Shown: positions 34,925 to 43,331 of the stretch, piece after piece
How the letters are laid out: each line of letters opens with the position of its first letter
Position numbering within the stretch: the stretch's first letter is position 1
From: Acidobacteriota bacterium
Lineage (GTDB): Bacteria; Acidobacteriota; Terriglobia; Terriglobales; Acidobacteriaceae
DNA length: 64,000 bases
Assembly (NCBI GenBank): GCA_013289795.1
Contig: JABCZH010000007.1
Location: forward strand, 243,779-307,778
Direction: 5' to 3'
Notes under the pieces: generated by a model
The model's input: only the letters and a program-made list of their open reading frames with translations
Told to the model about the DNA's origin: nothing
Database searches by the model: none
Translations under genes and position numbers: made by a program

Positions 34925-36640
34925 ATGTCTCAACGGCTGGGCGACCTTCTCGTTAAAGAGAAGATCGTTACCCCAGAGCAGTTGGAGCAGGCAGTCAAAG
35001 TCCAGAAGGAGAACAACACCCGTCTGGGTGCTGCCCTGGTCAAGCTCGGCTTCCTCAGCGACGAGGATGTCACCAACTTCCTTTCCCGTCAGTACGGCGT
35101 TCCCGCAATTAATCTTTCCTATTTCGAGATCGATCCTTCCGTCGTCAAGTTAATTCCCTACGAGACTGCCAAGCGCTACCAGATTCTGCCGCTGAGCCGC
35201 GTCGGCGCTTCGCTCACCATCGCTATGGTCGACCCCACCAACGTGTTCGCCATGGACGATATCAAGTTCATGACTGGTTTCAACATTGAACCGGTCGTCG
35301 CTTCGGAAAGCTCGATTCTCGAGGGCATCGACAAGGCCTATGGCACCAGCAAAGAAGAAGACCTCGAACAAGTGATGCAGTCCATGACCGACATGGACGA
35401 GGCCGACGTCGAACTGCAAGCCGACCAGGAAGAACTCGGTCTGGCCGACCTCGAACGAGCTGCCGACGAAGCTCCCATCGTGAAGTTGGTCAACCTCATC
35501 CTTACGGACGCCGTAAAGCGCGGTGCCAGCGACATCCACATCGAGCCTTACGAGAAAGAGCTTCGGGTCCGCTTCCGTATTGACGGTGTCCTGCAAGGCA
35601 TCATGACCCCGCCTCTGAAGTTGAAGGACGCGATTACCTCCCGCATGAAAATCATGTCGAAGCTCGACATCAGCGAAAAGCGCCTCCCGCAGGACGGCCG
35701 CATCATGCTGAAGATGAATATCGGAGGACGCAAGAAGCAACTCGATTTTCGCGTCAGTACTCTGCCTACGCTGTGGGGCGAAAAAATTGTGCTTCGCCTG
35801 CTCGACAAAGAGAACCTGCGTCTCGACATGACCAAGCTCGGCTTCGAACCCGAATCGCTGGTCAAGTTCGAAAAGGCCATTCTCAAACCTTACGGCATGG
35901 TGCTGGTCACCGGGCCCACCGGATCGGGCAAGACCAATACCCTTTACTCTTCCATCTCCACGCTCAACAAACCCGATACCAACATCATGACCGCCGAGGA
36001 TCCGGTCGAGTTCCAGTTGGCCGGTGTCAACCAGGTGCAGATGAAAGAGCAGATCGGCCTCAATTTCGCGGCCTCCTTGCGCGCCTTTCTGCGCCAGGAC
36101 CCCAACATCATTCTGGTGGGCGAAATTCGCGACTTTGAGACCGCCGAAATCGCCATTAAAGCCGCCCTCACCGGACACTTGGTTCTTTCCACGCTGCACA
36201 CCAACGGCGCTCCCGAGACCATCACCCGTCTCATGAATATGGGCATTGAGCCTTTCCTGGTCGCCACTTCGGTTCACCTCATCTGCGCTCAACGCCTGGT
36301 GCGCCGCATTTGCAAGGAATGTACGGCGCCCGTGGAGGTCCCGCGCCAGACCCTCCTCGAAGAGGGTTATACCCCTGAGGAAGTGGACACCGTCAAAATC
36401 CAGAAGGGCAAAGGCTGCGGCGTCTGCAACAACACCGGATACAAGGGACGCTGCGGTTTATACGAAGTCATGGAAGTCGACGACGAAATCAGGGAACTGG
36501 TTTTGGTCGGTGCTTCCGCGGTTGAACTCAAGAAGAAGGCAATCGAGCGCGGCATGATCACGCTGCGCCGCAGCGGGCTCATTAAGGTTGCGGCCGGCAT
36601 GACCACGCTCGAAGAAGTGGCCCGCGAGACCATTCACTAG
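34925..36640 (+). CDS. pilB: type IV pilus extension ATPase PilB
   Basis: PilB (571 residues) powers pilin polymerisation at the inner membrane. N-terminal T2SSE/MshEN-like domains span about 1-180 (GDLLVKEKIVTPEQLEQAV, LSRQYGVPAINLSYFEI). The ATPase has Walker A GPTGSGKT (330-337), the Asp box DIHIEPYE, Walker B ILVGEIRD (396-403) and the His box TGHLVLSTLHTN (416-427). A four-cysteine zinc site is visible at Cys463, 466, 498 and 501, typical of extension rather than retraction ATPases. I chose the ATG at 34925 because of the AGGAG upstream. pilT, pilC, pilS and pilR follow in the same direction. Pilin and the PilM-Q alignment genes are not in the window. Confidence 0.95.
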   Translation: MSQRLGDLLVKEKIVTPEQLEQAVKVQKENNTRLGAALVKLGFLSDEDVTNFLSRQYGVPAINLSYFEIDPSVVKLIPYETAKRYQILPLSRVGASLTIAMVDPTNVFAMDDIKFMTGFNIEPVVASESSILEGIDKAYGTSKEEDLEQVMQSMTDMDEADVELQADQEELGLADLERAADEAPIVKLVNLILTDAVKRGASDIHIEPYEKELRVRFRIDGVLQGIMTPPLKLKDAITSRMKIMSKLDISEKRLPQDGRIMLKMNIGGRKKQLDFRVSTLPTLWGEKIVLRLLDKENLRLDMTKLGFEPESLVKFEKAILKPYGMVLVTGPTGSGKTNTLYSSISTLNKPDTNIMTAEDPVEFQLAGVNQVQMKEQIGLNFAASLRAFLRQDPNIILVGEIRDFETAEIAIKAALTGHLVLSTLHTNGAPETITRLMNMGIEPFLVATSVHLICAQRLVRRICKECTAPVEVPRQTLLEEGYTPEEVDTVKIQKGKGCGVCNNTGYKGRCGLYEVMEVDDEIRELVLVGASAVELKKKAIERGMITLRRSGLIKVAAGMTTLEEVARETIH

Positions 36641-36664
36641 ATTCGGAACACGAAGGGAAACAAA

Positions 36665-37798
36665 ATGGCGCTCTCGTTAAGCGATCTGTTGAAGAGAATG
36701 TTGGAAATGAGTGGTAGCGATCTTCACCTCACCACCAATTCGCCCCCGCAAATCCGTGTCCACGGACACCTTGTCCCTCTGGACCTTCCCCAAATGACGC
36801 CCGCGGAAACCAAGCAGCTCGCCTACAGCGTGATGACCGACTCCCAGAAGCACCGTTTTGAGGAAAACCTCGAACTCGACTTCTCTTTCGGATTGAAAGG
36901 CCTGGCCCGCTTCCGCGCCAACGTCTTCAATCAGCGCGGCGCCACTTCCGCCGTCTTCCGCTTGATCCCATTTGAGATCAAGTCCTTCAACCAACTGGGG
37001 TTGCCGGCCGTAGTCAGCAAGATGTGCGACAAGCCCCGCGGTCTGGTGCTGGTCACGGGGCCCACCGGCTCTGGCAAGTCCACCACCCTGGCCGCCATGA
37101 TTGACAAGATCAATACCGAGCGCCACGACCACATCCTGACCATCGAAGACCCCATCGAATTCGTCCACATGAACAAGAATTGCGTGGTCAACCAGCGCGA
37201 GCTGCACGCCGACACCAAGAGCTTCGCCGACGCGCTGCGCGCCGCCCTCCGTGAAGACCCGGACGTCGTCCTCATCGGCGAAATGCGCGATCTCGAAACC
37301 ATCGAATCCGCGCTGCGCATCGCCGAAACCGGGCACTTGACTTTCGGCACGCTGCACACCAACTCCGCGTCCTCCACCATTAACCGAATCATCGACGTCT
37401 TCCCGGCCCACCAGCAACCCCAGATTCGGGCCCAGTTATCGCTGGTGCTCGAGGGCATCATGTGCCAGACCTTACTGCCTAAGTCCGACGGCAAAGGCCG
37501 CGCCATGTGCATGGAAATCCTGGTGCCCAACGCGGCGGTCCGCAACCTCATTCGCGAAGACAAGATTCACCAGATTTATTCCTCCATGCAATCCGGACAG
37601 GACAAGTTCGGCATGCAGACTTTCAACCAGGCCCTGGCCACCGCCTATTTCCAGAAGCTAATCACCTTGGAGATGGCCATGAGCCGTTCCAGCAACCAGG
37701 ACGAATTAACCGAAATGATCAATCGCGGCGCCACTCTGCTGAACCGCAATCAGCCAGCCCCCGCCCTGGCAAAAGGGGCCGCGCCGGGCAAGCGGTAA
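36665..37798 (+). CDS. pilT: type IV pilus retraction ATPase PilT
   Basis: PilT (377 residues) is the hexameric ATPase that disassembles the pilus and drives twitching. It starts with the typical LSDLLKRMLEMSGSDLHL and has a P-loop GPTGSGKST (about 132-140), Walker B VVLIGEMRDLETI and the His box TGHLTFGTLHTNSA. The family C-terminal motif corresponding to AIRNLIRE is AAVRNLIRE. It lacks the zinc-binding cysteines found in PilB. The start is ATG at 36665, 24 bases after pilB. The C-terminus is a short Pro/Ala/Lys tail. The 110 bases after it before pilC contain no further gene. Confidence 0.95.
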   Translation: MALSLSDLLKRMLEMSGSDLHLTTNSPPQIRVHGHLVPLDLPQMTPAETKQLAYSVMTDSQKHRFEENLELDFSFGLKGLARFRANVFNQRGATSAVFRLIPFEIKSFNQLGLPAVVSKMCDKPRGLVLVTGPTGSGKSTTLAAMIDKINTERHDHILTIEDPIEFVHMNKNCVVNQRELHADTKSFADALRAALREDPDVVLIGEMRDLETIESALRIAETGHLTFGTLHTNSASSTINRIIDVFPAHQQPQIRAQLSLVLEGIMCQTLLPKSDGKGRAMCMEILVPNAAVRNLIREDKIHQIYSSMQSGQDKFGMQTFNQALATAYFQKLITLEMAMSRSSNQDELTEMINRGATLLNRNQPAPALAKGAAPGKR

Positions 37799-37908
37799 GC
37801 CAAGGATCAAGGGATTGGAAACACCAGAATGCAGTCTGCAAGCAGGGAATCCGGAGCACAAGCTAGTCGCCCCGGGCACAACACATAACGCAGCCAAGCG
37901 AGGTTAAC

Positions 37909-39117
37909 ATGCCAGTTTTTACTTTTTCGGGAAAGAACGAAACCGGAGAGAAAATCACCGGGGAACGAGTTGCCACCAACAAGCAGGCTCTGGCCACGCA
38001 GTTGCGCCGGGAACGAATCACTGCCGGCGCCATTCGTGAAAAAGGCAAAGAGTTTGCCATGCCGACATTCGGCTCCGGTCGCATCAAGGTGAAGGAGATT
38101 GCCATCTTCTTCCGCCAGTTCTCCGTCATGATCGACGCCGGCCTGCCGCTGGTGCAATGTCTGGAGATTCTGGCTGCCAACCAGGAGAACCAGGCGTTTC
38201 AGAAGACCCTGACCGGAGTGCGCACCACCGTGGAAGGTGGCGCGACCCTGGCCAATGCCATGCGCCAGTTTCCCAAGGTCTTCGATGATCTGACCACCAA
38301 CATGATCGAAGCCGGCGAAACCGGCGGTATTCTTGACATCATTCTCCAGCGGCTTGCCCTCTACGTTGAGAAAGCCGTAAAGCTGCGCGCGGCGGTGAAG
38401 TCCGCCCTCATCTACCCGGTCTCGGTAGTCTCGCTGGCCTTCCTCATCGTCGGCGCCCTGCTCAAGTGGGTGGTCCCCATCTTTGCCAACCTGTTCGTTG
38501 GTTTGGGCGTGGCTTTGCCCCTGCCCACGCGCATCGTAATTGGGCTCAGCGGTTTCGTCGGCCAGTTCTGGTGGTTCTTCATCCTAGGTATCGGTGGTCT
38601 GATCTTCGGGGTCAAAGAGATGCGCAAGCACGAGCGCGCCGCTTACTACATGGATTGGTGTTTGCTCAAGCTGCCGGTGCTCGGCCTGCTGCTGCGTAAG
38701 ATTGCCGTGGCCCGCTTCACCCGGACGCTCGGTACCCTGATCACCTCGGGTGTGCCCATCCTGGAAGGCCTGGGCATCACCGCCCGCACCTCCGGCAACA
38801 AGGTGCTGGAAGCAGCCCTTATGAAAGTGCGCAAGGCCATCGAAGAAGGCCGCACCATCGTCGATCCCCTGCGCGAATGCGGCGTATTTCCCAACATGGT
38901 GACCCAGATGATCGGCGTGGGCGAAGCTACCGGCGCCATGGACTCCATGCTGCAAAAAATTGCCGACTTCTACGAGGATGAAGTCGACGCTGCCACCAAA
39001 GACATGCTGGCCATGCTGGAACCCATCATCATCGGCCTGCTCGGCATCATGATCGGCGGCATCGTCATTTCGCTGTATATGCCGCTGTTCTCGATGATCG
39101 CCAAACTGGCGGGATAG
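37909..39117 (+). CDS. pilC: type IV pilus inner-membrane platform protein PilC
   Basis: PilC (402 residues) is the polytopic platform that couples the motor ATPases to pilin. Two T2SSF domains are visible (about 70-195 and 275-395). Each begins with a segment such as FFRQFSVMIDAGLPLVQCLE (20) or FTRTLGTLITSGVPILEGL and ends in a membrane helix. Three membrane segments are predicted near 170-195, 220-242 and 370-395. The N-terminus has the usual VFTFSGKNETGEKITGE. The start is ATG at 37909. The gene order pilB-pilT-pilC-pilS-pilR is the standard block. Confidence 0.94.
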   Translation: MPVFTFSGKNETGEKITGERVATNKQALATQLRRERITAGAIREKGKEFAMPTFGSGRIKVKEIAIFFRQFSVMIDAGLPLVQCLEILAANQENQAFQKTLTGVRTTVEGGATLANAMRQFPKVFDDLTTNMIEAGETGGILDIILQRLALYVEKAVKLRAAVKSALIYPVSVVSLAFLIVGALLKWVVPIFANLFVGLGVALPLPTRIVIGLSGFVGQFWWFFILGIGGLIFGVKEMRKHERAAYYMDWCLLKLPVLGLLLRKIAVARFTRTLGTLITSGVPILEGLGITARTSGNKVLEAALMKVRKAIEEGRTIVDPLRECGVFPNMVTQMIGVGEATGAMDSMLQKIADFYEDEVDAATKDMLAMLEPIIIGLLGIMIGGIVISLYMPLFSMIAKLAG

Positions 39118-39216
39118 GCGCCCAAGCGATTCGAGGCCGCGCGGGGGGAACGGAAACATCCGCTCCTTCCGCTGCCGGCCTCTGGCCGCTCACTTCTGGC
39201 GATATATAGGGACGGA

Positions 39217-40893
39217 ATGCATTCCATATTCGATCAGCGGCAATGGCTGGCATGGCTGGTGAAGGTCCGAATCCTGGTCCTGACTTGCCTGCTCGGCATT
39301 GAGCTGGCCATCGCCCAGCTCACCCCCAGTGCCTTCCCCCTGCGCCTGTTCGTCAACGCCATCCTGCTGTGGTATGCCATCGCGATTTTCTACATCCTGC
39401 TGCTGAATTTCTGGCAGGAATATCGCATCCAATCGCTGCTTCAGGTGCTCACCGATCTCGGACTGGTCAGCCTGGTCATTTACGCCACCGGTGGTATTGA
39501 CAGCTCCTTTAATTTCCTCTATCCCCTGGTCATTATTGTGGCCTGCATTCTGCTGCCCCGCACCTGGGCGTTCCTCACCGCGGCGCTGGCCTTCATTCTT
39601 TACGGAACCGTCCTCGAACTCACCTACTTCGAAGTCGTTCCTTCGTATTCCACTACCCACCCGGAATTGAAGTCCCTGCAAGCCATCATCTTTGTGAACT
39701 TGGTCGGCTACCTGGCGGTCGCCTACCTCGCCGGACAGTTGGCCACCAAGCTTCGCCAGGTCGACGTCAAGCTCAAGCACACCAGTGGCGCTCTTGAAGA
39801 CCTGCAGGCTCTCCACGAAAACATCATTCAATCCATCACCGGCGGCCTCATCACCACCGGCCTCGATGGCCATATCACCGTGGTCAACACCGCCGCCCAG
39901 AAACTGTTGGAGCGCCCCCAGGACGGCCTGCTGGGCCAGCCCGTCAACCGGCTCTTTCTCGATCCCCTCCCCCAGGTCGAGTCCGAGCGCGCTCACGCCG
40001 AAGTGCGCCTCCTTGCTCCTAACGGTTATCGCAAGACTTTCCGCGTACAGGTTTCGGCGCTTGTCGTTCCGGAAAAAGGCACACTGGGATACGTTTACAC
40101 CTTCGACGATCTCACCGAGGTCCGCCGCCTGGAGCGCGAAGTCCGCATGCAGGACCGCCTGGCCGCCGTGGGTCGCCTGGCTGCCGCCATTGCCCATGAA
40201 ATCCGCAATCCTCTGACTTCCATCGCCGGCTCGGTGAGCCTTTTGTCTGGCATTCCCGAGCTCAACCAGGAACATCGTCAGCTTCTGCAGATCGTGACTC
40301 GCGAGTCCGAGCGCCTCAACCACATCATCACCGACTTCCTCGGATACTCGCGTGGCAAGCAATATCAATTCAAGAGAGTTGATTTGCTCCCGCTGCTCGA
40401 AGACACGCTTACCCTGCTCGAACATCGCCTTTCCGCTCAGAACAGCGCCATCCGTGTCGAGCGGAAGTATCCATTGACCGAGGCCTGGACGCTGGCCGAT
40501 GGCGACAAGATCAAACAGGTGTTTTGGAACTTTTGTGAGAACGCCCTGCGCGCTATGGGGGATAGCGGCACCCTTACCGTTTCCGTGGAAACCTCCGGAG
40601 ACGACTGGCAGGTCAACTTCGCCGATACCGGTCCGGGCATGAGCCCGCAGTTGATCGAGAAAATCTTCGAGCCCTTCCAGTCCCAGTTCGAGGGCGGTAC
40701 CGGCCTCGGCCTGGCCATCGTCTATCAGATCGTCCAGGCCCACGAAGGCAAAGTCTGGGCCCGCTCCAAAGTCGGCCAGGGCAGCGTCTTCGTTCTGAAA
40801 TTGCGGCGTCTCACGGAAACCATGTCGGCCCTGCAACCGCACACCATCGAAGCTGCTTCCGTCGTTGCGGCAGCAGGAGGTGCGCGTGGGTAA
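39217..40893 (+). CDS. pilS: PilS-type sensor histidine kinase
   Basis: This 558-residue sensor has six predicted membrane helices in its first 180 residues, the layout of PilS. A PAS domain (about 195-310) and a kinase core with HisKA (AIAHEIRNPLTSIAGS) and HATPase (FWNFCENALRAMG, DTGPGM, GTGLGLAIV) follow. In other bacteria PilS monitors pilin in the membrane and controls pilA through PilR. The start at 39217 gives MHSIFDQRQWLAWLVK. It overlaps pilR by eight bases, so the two are translationally coupled. The 99 bases before it hold nothing else recognisable. Confidence 0.88.
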   Translation: MHSIFDQRQWLAWLVKVRILVLTCLLGIELAIAQLTPSAFPLRLFVNAILLWYAIAIFYILLLNFWQEYRIQSLLQVLTDLGLVSLVIYATGGIDSSFNFLYPLVIIVACILLPRTWAFLTAALAFILYGTVLELTYFEVVPSYSTTHPELKSLQAIIFVNLVGYLAVAYLAGQLATKLRQVDVKLKHTSGALEDLQALHENIIQSITGGLITTGLDGHITVVNTAAQKLLERPQDGLLGQPVNRLFLDPLPQVESERAHAEVRLLAPNGYRKTFRVQVSALVVPEKGTLGYVYTFDDLTEVRRLEREVRMQDRLAAVGRLAAAIAHEIRNPLTSIAGSVSLLSGIPELNQEHRQLLQIVTRESERLNHIITDFLGYSRGKQYQFKRVDLLPLLEDTLTLLEHRLSAQNSAIRVERKYPLTEAWTLADGDKIKQVFWNFCENALRAMGDSGTLTVSVETSGDDWQVNFADTGPGMSPQLIEKIFEPFQSQFEGGTGLGLAIVYQIVQAHEGKVWARSKVGQGSVFVLKLRRLTETMSALQPHTIEAASVVAAAGGARG

Positions 40894-42274
40894 CATCCTG
40901 GTCTGCGATGACGAGCGCTCCATCTGCGAAATGCTGGATATCGCCCTGCGCCGCGATGGCCACAAAGTCGAAACCGTAAACTCCGGTGACGTGGCCAAAC
41001 GGAAACTCGACGGCGCCCTCTACGACGTGGTCATCACCGACATCAAAATGCCGCGCACCGACGGCATCGAAGTCCTCCGCCACGCCCATCAGGTCTCGCC
41101 CGACTCCGCCGTCATCCTGATCACCGCGGTGGACGACTACGAAGCCGCCGTCGAAGCCGTCAAGGCCGGCGGGGCCACCGACTACATCCGCAAATCTCCC
41201 GGCCTGGTGGATGAGATCAAACTGGCTATCAACCGCGCCCTCGAAAAAATGGCGCTCAGCCGCCAGAATTTTGCCTTCAAACGCGACGCCAACACCCGTA
41301 ATTCCCTAGACAACATCGTCGGCGTCAGCGCCGCCATGGAAAAGCTCAAACAGACCATTCGCACCGTGGCTTCCACCCAGAGCACGGTGCTTATCTACGG
41401 CGAAAGCGGCACTGGCAAAGAACTGGTCGCCCGCGCCGTGCACGTTTGTTCTCCCCGGGCCGCCGAGCCTTTCGTTTCCATCAACTGCGGTGCGTTCCCG
41501 GAAACCCTCCTCGAAAGCGAGCTGTTCGGCTACGTCAAGGGCGCATTCACCGGAGCCAATCAGAACAAGCGCGGCCTCTTTGAAGTCGCCGATCAGGGCA
41601 CCATCTTCCTCGACGAAATCAGTGAGATGTCCCTCACCATGCAGGTCAAGCTGCTGCGCGTCTTACAGGAGCGCAGCGTGCGTCCGGTTGGCGGTACTAG
41701 CGAGATTCCCATTGACGTTCGCGTGATCGCCGCCACCAACCGCGATCTCGACAAACTGGTCGCCGAGAACAGCTTTCGCGAAGACCTCTACTATCGCCTG
41801 AATGTGATTCCGGTTTCCGCCCCGCCTCTGCGCGAACGCCGCGAGGACATTCCGCTGCTGGTCAACCATTTCCTGAAGAAATATGCTCCCGCCGCCGGCA
41901 AGAGTATTATTCGGGTTGATTGTTCCTCGCTCGAAGCCCTGTCCGCCTATGAATGGCCGGGCAACGTCCGCCAGCTGGAAAACACGATTGAACGCGCTGT
42001 CGCCCTCGAAACCGGCGAAGAACTGCATGTGGAGATCCCCGTCGAGAGGGCCAAAGCCCGCGCCGCCGCCGCTGGAGTCGGCATGCACGGCACTATCGCA
42101 ACCGGCTCGGTGCTGCCCGACGGCATGGACATGGAAAAATACGTGGCCGATATCGAAGTCTCGCTGCTGAAGTCGGCCCTCGCCCAATCCAACGGTGTCC
42201 AGACCCGCGCCGCCGACCTGCTAAAGATTTCCTACCGCTCTTTCCGCCACTTGATGAAGAAGTATGAACTCTAG
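40886..42274 (+). CDS. pilR: PilR-type sigma-54 response regulator
   Basis: This 462-residue activator has a receiver (Asp52 in VVITDIKMPR), an AAA+ domain (Walker A GESGTGKE, intact GAFTGANQNKRG sigma-54 loop, Walker B GTIFLDEISEMS) and a Fis-type DNA-binding C-terminus (RAADLLKISYRSFRHLMKK). I start at the GTG at 40886 because AGGAGG ends five bases upstream. The overlap with pilS supports a PilS-PilR pair, expected to activate the pilin gene from a sigma-54 promoter that is not in this window. Its stop codon overlaps the first unit of a heptamer array. Confidence 0.92.
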   Translation: MGNILVCDDERSICEMLDIALRRDGHKVETVNSGDVAKRKLDGALYDVVITDIKMPRTDGIEVLRHAHQVSPDSAVILITAVDDYEAAVEAVKAGGATDYIRKSPGLVDEIKLAINRALEKMALSRQNFAFKRDANTRNSLDNIVGVSAAMEKLKQTIRTVASTQSTVLIYGESGTGKELVARAVHVCSPRAAEPFVSINCGAFPETLLESELFGYVKGAFTGANQNKRGLFEVADQGTIFLDEISEMSLTMQVKLLRVLQERSVRPVGGTSEIPIDVRVIAATNRDLDKLVAENSFREDLYYRLNVIPVSAPPLRERREDIPLLVNHFLKKYAPAAGKSIIRVDCSSLEALSAYEWPGNVRQLENTIERAVALETGEELHVEIPVERAKARAAAAGVGMHGTIATGSVLPDGMDMEKYVADIEVSLLKSALAQSNGVQTRAADLLKISYRSFRHLMKKYEL

Positions 42275-42403
42275 CATTCAGCACTCAGCATTCAGCACTT
42301 GGCATTTAGCACTTAGCATTTGGTAGGCAACATCTGGTTTTGAAGCAGGAGCTTGCATCACTGGTGGCGTGCCAAATGCCAAGTTCTAAGTGCTGAATGC
42401 TGA
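42273..42403. repeat. two inverted heptamer arrays between pilR and a convergent TPR gene
   Basis: The left array (42273-42321) has seven units such as AGCATTC, AGCACTC and AGCATTT and begins inside the pilR stop. The right array (42369-42403) has five units (GTGCCAA, ATGCCAA, GTTCTAA, GTGCTGA, ATGCTGA) and is roughly its reverse complement. It lies about 10 bases beyond the stop of the TPR gene on the minus strand. The first 24 bases of the left array recur exactly, inverted, at 60290-60313. Confidence 0.85.
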
Positions 42404-42413
42404 CACCTGATAG

Positions 42414-42764
42414 CTAGCTTTTCTTCAACTGTTGCTTCCATCCCAAAACCCTGGCCTTGTTGCCTTCCGCCTCGGCCTCCGGAATCATGCCTTTCTGCTG
42501 ATACAGCACCGACAAACTGGTATGCGCCAGAATGTCCTCCGGATCCAGTTCCGCCAGCCGTTTGGCGACCACAATCGCCTCATCCAGCCGGTTCAAGTCC
42601 CCCAGCACTCGCGCCATGCCGTGCATGGCCTCGGTGAATGCCGGGTCCGCCGCCAGGCATTTCTCATACTCCGCCAACGCGCGCTCCGGATGCCCCTCCG
42701 CCACCAGATCGAGCGCAGCATAGTAATGGTCTTCAGCTTTTCGATGGAAATTGTCGTCGGCCAT
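42414..42764 (-). CDS. small TPR protein
   Basis: The 116-residue protein consists of about three tetratricopeptide units: DHYYAALDLVAEGHPERALAEYEKCL-type (AALDLVAEGHPERALAEYEK), AMHGMARVLGDLNRLDEAIV and SLSVLYQQKGMIPEAEAEG. There is no signal peptide, so it is cytoplasmic. TPR proteins mediate protein contacts; the partner cannot be told. The start is ATG at 42764. It is convergent with pilR and shares with it the inverted heptamer arrays. Confidence 0.8.
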   Translation of the reverse strand: MADDNFHRKAEDHYYAALDLVAEGHPERALAEYEKCLAADPAFTEAMHGMARVLGDLNRLDEAIVVAKRLAELDPEDILAHTSLSVLYQQKGMIPEAEAEGNKARVLGWKQQLKKS

Positions 42765-42809
42765 GCCCTCCCGATTCTAAGGCACCAACCCAATTCGCGC
42801 ATCAGTCCT

Positions 42810-42860
42810 GTTCTCCTCTGTGTGCCCCTGTGTCCTCTGTGGTTAACGCCGTAGGTTTTC
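42810..42860 (+). repeat. CCTCTGTG-phrase repeat with GGTTAACGCC tail
   Basis: Three imperfect phrases (TCCTCTGTG, CCCCTGTG, TCCTCTGTG) end in GGTTAACGCCGTAGGTTTT. It lies upstream of the TPR gene start on the other strand. A shorter relative follows at 42906. Confidence 0.65.
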
Positions 42861-42905
42861 CCGGCGAACTCGGCGGTGAATGTTTTTGCCTTCCCCCGCC
42901 GTCGG

Positions 42906-42937
42906 TTTTCTCTGTGTCTCTGTGGTGAATGGTTTGG
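42906..42937 (+). repeat. short CTCTGTG-phrase repeat
   Basis: TTTTCTCTGTG, TCTCTGTG and the tail GTGAATGGTTTGG lie just upstream of the small gene at 42956, overlapping its leader. Confidence 0.55.
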
Positions 42938-42955
42938 ACTTGTTATCATGTCCCC

Positions 42956-43192
42956 ATGCGCTACATGATCCGCTTCCTATGGAACGCCACCCGCGGACAC
43001 CACCTCGCCCCCTGGCGCAGCCCGTATTTATTGTGGAGAATCGAAACCTACACCGGCGTGAAGATGCACCAGATCGGTCTGCTGGAATTCTGGGAATTTA
43101 CCTGGCGGGAGCGCAAACAGCTTTGGCGCTTCTTGAAGTGGACTGGAGAAATGGAGCGCTACGCGAATCCCAAAGCACGATTGTCATCCTGA
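42956..43192 (+). CDS. small conserved acidobacterial-type hypothetical protein
   Basis: The 78-residue product is basic and rich in Trp and Arg: RYMIRFLWNATRGHHLAPW, LLWRIETYTGVKMHQIGLL and FWEFTWRERKQLWRFLKWTG. I recall closely similar proteins from Acidobacteriota annotated as hypothetical, so I think it is real; no function is known. It has no signal peptide. The ATG at 42956 gives the familiar N-terminus; an in-frame ATG at 42929 would lie inside the upstream repeat. The last codons and the stop (LSS then TGA) are part of a GTCATCCTGAGCG-type repeat, so the C-terminus may have been remodelled. Confidence 0.7.
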   Translation: MRYMIRFLWNATRGHHLAPWRSPYLLWRIETYTGVKMHQIGLLEFWEFTWRERKQLWRFLKWTGEMERYANPKARLSS

Positions 43193-43260
43193 GCGAGCGA
43201 CTTTGCGAAGCGAAGAGCCTGCCCTGAGCGAACTCCGAGTATCAACGAGGGGAAGTCGAA
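43181..43260 (+). repeat. GTCATCCTGAGCG-type interspersed repeat
   Basis: The phrase TTGTCATCCTGAGCGAGCGA is followed by GCGAAGCGAAGAGCCTG and CCCTGAGCGA, and ends in GGGGAAGTCGAATGGG. The 17 bases at 43215-43231 are identical to 34565-34581. A truncated TTGTCATCCTGA also lies before psd at 21059. Phrases of this kind are frequent between genes in Acidobacteriota, from memory. Confidence 0.6.
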
Positions 43261-43331
43261 TGGGACCCGGGCGGGCCGCGCGATGCGCCGCGTTCTTTGC
43301 GGCGCAATAATCGCGCGCTTGGCTCGCATTC

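Noticed and set aside
35150..36292. Minus-strand open frame of 380 codons
   Set aside because: Antisense to pilB with no family character.
39190..40998. Long minus-strand open frame of about 600 codons
   Set aside because: It lies antisense to pilS and the start of pilR, both with clear domains; its translation has no recognisable family content.
42273..42403. Could the heptamer arrays be CRISPR arrays?
   Set aside because: Units are only seven bases with no spacers and no cas genes; they are simple-period arrays.
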